A DNA stretch of 64,000 nucleotides from Moniliella sp. 'wahieum' (taxonomy: Eukaryota > Basidiomycota > Moniliellomycetes > Moniliellales > Moniliellaceae): positions 44,163 through 108,162 of the forward strand of contig RSEE01000156.1 of NCBI GenBank assembly GCA_003971905.1, written 5' to 3'. A model generated the notes under the pieces. It saw only the letters and a program-made list of their open reading frames with translations, ran no database searches and had not been told where the DNA came from. The translations under genes and the position numbers were made by a program. Positions 61,963 through 64,000 of this stretch are shown here, one piece after another (position 1 is the first letter of the stretch; every line of letters begins with the position of its first letter).

Positions 61963-62865
61963 CTATTCCTTGGCGTACTTGGCAGTCCATTCGCGCGCCT
62001 CGGCAAGAGCCCTGGAAAGAAAGAAAAGCAAGGTTTGAGTTAGCCCGAACTCTGAACGTTTTGTCCCAAGACCCGCGATAACCCAACCAACAACACCGAA
62101 TTCCAAATCGAACTGGACACGCAAAACCTACCCGGGCAGATCGGACTTCCAATGCTCCGCCACGTCGTTGGCCAACGGGTCGTCCGGGTTGGGCGCAGAA
62201 GAAGGGCTTGGATGGACAAAGACAGTACGAATCTGAAGCGCAGGGGACCACTTGTCCTTGAGGATGTCGAGACAGATGCGTCCGAGCTTGTCTGGGAAGC
62301 ACAGCAAGGAGAAAAAGTCAGGGTGGCGCTTCCAAGGCGTACATGGCAAAGGAGCTTTTTGTGTCAAACATACCAATGTTGGGGTGGTAGAGCTGAGGCG
62401 AACGAGTAACAGAAAAGTCGAGTTAGCGAGCTAGAACGCCGGCGCTGCATAACCCTCAGGTACCGAAACCTAATCAGAAGGAGTGAGATACGCGGGTCAA
62501 GAAGCGGACCTTGGGAGGGGAAAGAGGGTAGTCCTCCATCAGGAGAGCTCCAGCTTGAACTTGCCACCTGAGGTGGGTGCCGATGGGTTAAACAAGTGTC
62601 AGGTTGCCCAAGCCGCGCACGATAAGAACAAGTGAGAGAGGTGGGGGGGGGGGGGGTAAGGGGGGTGGGACAAGGGGAGGGTGGGACAAGGGGGAGGGTG
62701 GGACAAGGGAAGGGAGAGCAGCGTACCTTCGACGGGCTGGACTCGGGGCCATCATCACAACATCAAGTACCGCACATTGTCCTCGTGCGGGGTGGCGACG
62801 ATGCCGGGGACAGGGTCAGCGCTGAGGCGCTGGGTCTCCTTGATGATGCGTTTGGGCAACGACAT
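61963..62865 (-). CDS. UBC13: Ubiquitin-conjugating enzyme E2 N (Ubc13)
   Basis: E2 that builds K63-linked ubiquitin chains with the Mms2/Uev partner (DNA damage tolerance). The ATG at 62865 gives [20 protein letters not shown] and [16 protein letters not shown], the UBC13 N-terminus. After a G-rich intron comes a fragment GGKFKLEL, then [16 protein letters not shown]-type sequence (split by an intron and frame errors). The active-site exon is [20 protein letters not shown] (Cys in GRICLD), followed by [20 protein letters not shown] and, after a further intron (~62012-62130), [11 protein letters not shown], stop 61963-61965. There are about four introns in all, an unusually high density for this window. 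The Asn preceding the catalytic Cys segment (HPN) is present in the YHPNI part. Confidence 0.9.
62641..62717 (+). repeat. G-rich tract with GTGGGACAAGGG repeats inside a UBC13 intron
   Basis: A run of 15-16 G, then three units GGTGGGACAAGGG(G/A)(A)GG. Four or more G-tracts within 40 nt could fold as a G-quadruplex on the non-template (plus) strand. On the UBC13 (minus) transcript it is a C-rich, pyrimidine-type intron segment. Confidence 0.75.
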
Positions 62866-63563
62866 GGGTCGTGCGGGGGCGGCAGCGGTAGGAAAGAGGG
62901 ATGGGTGGGTGGATGGATGGGAGAGGCCGCCGTGCCACGTCCAGTCAGCGGCGATGCTCTTTCGGGCGGAGCGGCTGAGGTTGAATGTTGAAATTGAAGT
63001 TTGAGGGCTAGGAGCAACCCTAGCACCGGCAAACCCTAGTAGGTTGTGCTGCTCTTAAACGACACGCCACGTGTAACGTGTAAACGTAACGACCGCTGGG
63101 CTTGGCAACAGGGGATGCTATTGGTGGTCCCTTCGTGCTTGGGCTGCCCGTCGTAGGCGTGGAGGGTAGGACCAGTGGTGTGTTGCGACGGGAGGATGGA
63201 TGGGTGGATGGATGGATTGCTGGCCAACATGCGTCGACATGCGCTGACATCCAGCATCCTCTCCGGGTTTCGTTGCCATGGAGAGCCAGTGAGGCAATGT
63301 TCAACAACAGTGCCCCCGTGCGGCCAGGGTGGCTTGCGCGCTGCGCCCACGAGCCCCCCACCCTCACCTGCCCTTGTGCCCGTCGCCGTCAACACCAGCG
63401 TGTCTACAACGCCCATTCGAAGACCACTAGTAGGTTGCTCACGTGGCCATCATTAATCACCCGTGCTCTCCCCCGTCGTCCCCCGTCTTTCCCCTTCCCC
63501 CCCACTTTTCGTCCCCCCCCCCCCACCACCACCACACACCAGCCCTACGCCCGCTGCTGCGCC
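62866..63563. other. Divergent promoter region, UBC13 / CBS-domain gene
   Basis: 700 bp between head-to-head genes. It contains GGATGGATGGGTGGATGGATGG (63192-63214) and a related GGGATGGGTGGGTGGATGGATGG (62898-62920), AACGTGTAAACGTAACG (63075-63090), and a C-run (63515-63525) near the CBS gene start. No RNA or protein gene was seen. Confidence 0.45.
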
Positions 63564-64000
63564 ATGTATGCTTCCAGCGACACCCGCCGCCGCACTAAAA
63601 AAAAAGACAGGCACGCTTCCCTCTTTGGGCCTACCGGCCCCTCGGCTCCACACTGATTGCTGACTGCTGACTGCTGATTGCTGATTGCTGCGCACCAGGC
63701 CATCCGCAGAAAGGTCCAGCTCGAGCTCCGCCGCAAAGGCGGTGGCCGCCCCGCCCGCTAGAGACCTCCTCCAAACGTGCCCCACCACCACGTGCTCCGC
63801 CCGGCACTGTGGCCGCCTTGCGCCCAGGCCCGCCTTGACGGTGCCACAGCACATTAGCATCGGGGATGCCAGCCAACTGTGCGCGGCCAAACGCACCGAC
63901 TGTGTCCTGGGTTGACGATGAACAAGGCCTGGCTGGAATCTTCACGGCCAAAGATCTGCGTTCCGTGTCGTTCTGTCGTCTCGCACGCACCCCCCCCCCC
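63564..64000 (+). CDS. CBS-domain protein, Mug70-like, 5' portion
   Basis: The gene runs off the right edge. MYASSDTRRRTKKKDR is a basic N-terminus. A probable intron ends CACCAG at 63698, and AIRRKVQLELRRKGGGRPAR follows. After frame correction come TVAALRPRPALTVPQHISIG, DASQLCAAKRTDCVL and VDDEQGLAGIFTAKDLR, the first half of a CBS pair. The 'PALTVP...ASQLMAAKRTDCVLVVDD..LSGIFTAKDL' pattern matches fungal proteins with two to four CBS domains and a C-terminal PB1 domain (Mug70 type); the rest is outside the window. Its function is unclear; CBS domains usually bind adenosine nucleotides. Confidence 0.72.

Noticed and set aside
63453-63990. Minus-strand Gly/Ala-rich frames at the right edge
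   Set aside because: The plus strand carries a clear CBS-domain signature (GIFTAKDL), so the minus-strand frames are antisense shadows.

Overview
The window is nuclear DNA from a filamentous or yeast-like fungus, most probably a basidiomycete. About 20 recognisable eukaryotic genes lie on both strands. They are interrupted by short introns (50-270 bp) with GTACGT/GTATGT/GTAAGT donors and CAG/TAG acceptors, and one intron has a TACTAAC branch site. A complex I subunit (NDUFB3-like) excludes yeasts that lack complex I. Gene content and GC-rich, proline-rich low-complexity sequence would suit Ustilaginomycotina, but the species cannot be fixed from the sequence alone.

Layout. 0-10.4 kb: 3' part of PEX16, a C2H2 zinc-finger factor, YAK1 kinase, a complex I NDUFB3-like subunit, a tail-anchored hypothetical and an ARO8-type aminotransferase. 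10.5-20.2 kb: a compact block with SPT14/PIG-A, TRM732/THADA, prefoldin subunit 5 and COG2. 20.2-26.1 kb: a gene-poor, partly AT-richer stretch full of palindromic micro-repeats. 26-36.8 kb: an AAAP amino-acid transporter, a COX9-like subunit, a SLA1-like SH3/SHD1 protein and karyopherin KAP95. 36.8-46.3 kb: a repeat-bearing spacer, a WOPR (Gti1/Pac2) regulator, tRNA-Ala(AGC) and a PHD/TFIIS-M protein. 47.4-64 kb: calcineurin B, TEF1, an M13 metallopeptidase, a SNF1-activating/CaMKK-type kinase with a very long tail, an LGA1/DHDPS-family aldolase, UBC13, and the start of a CBS-domain (Mug70-like) protein that runs off the right edge.

Almost every protein-coding gene, including invariant essential ones such as TEF1 and KAP95, needs several 1-2 nt frame corrections, often at homopolymers. 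I read this as uncorrected sequencing or assembly indels, not as pseudogenes. CDS limits below therefore span broken frames, and many starts are approximate.

The genes are mostly unrelated housekeeping functions: peroxisome biogenesis, Golgi tethering, GPI anchors, nuclear import, translation, mitochondrial respiration and nutrient/stress signalling. They do not form a pathway cluster. The most interesting items are a possible in-frame, spliced TRM732-SPT14 fusion (no intergenic space and no ATG between them) and the 5.9 kb gene desert with its palindromic micro-tandem arrays.
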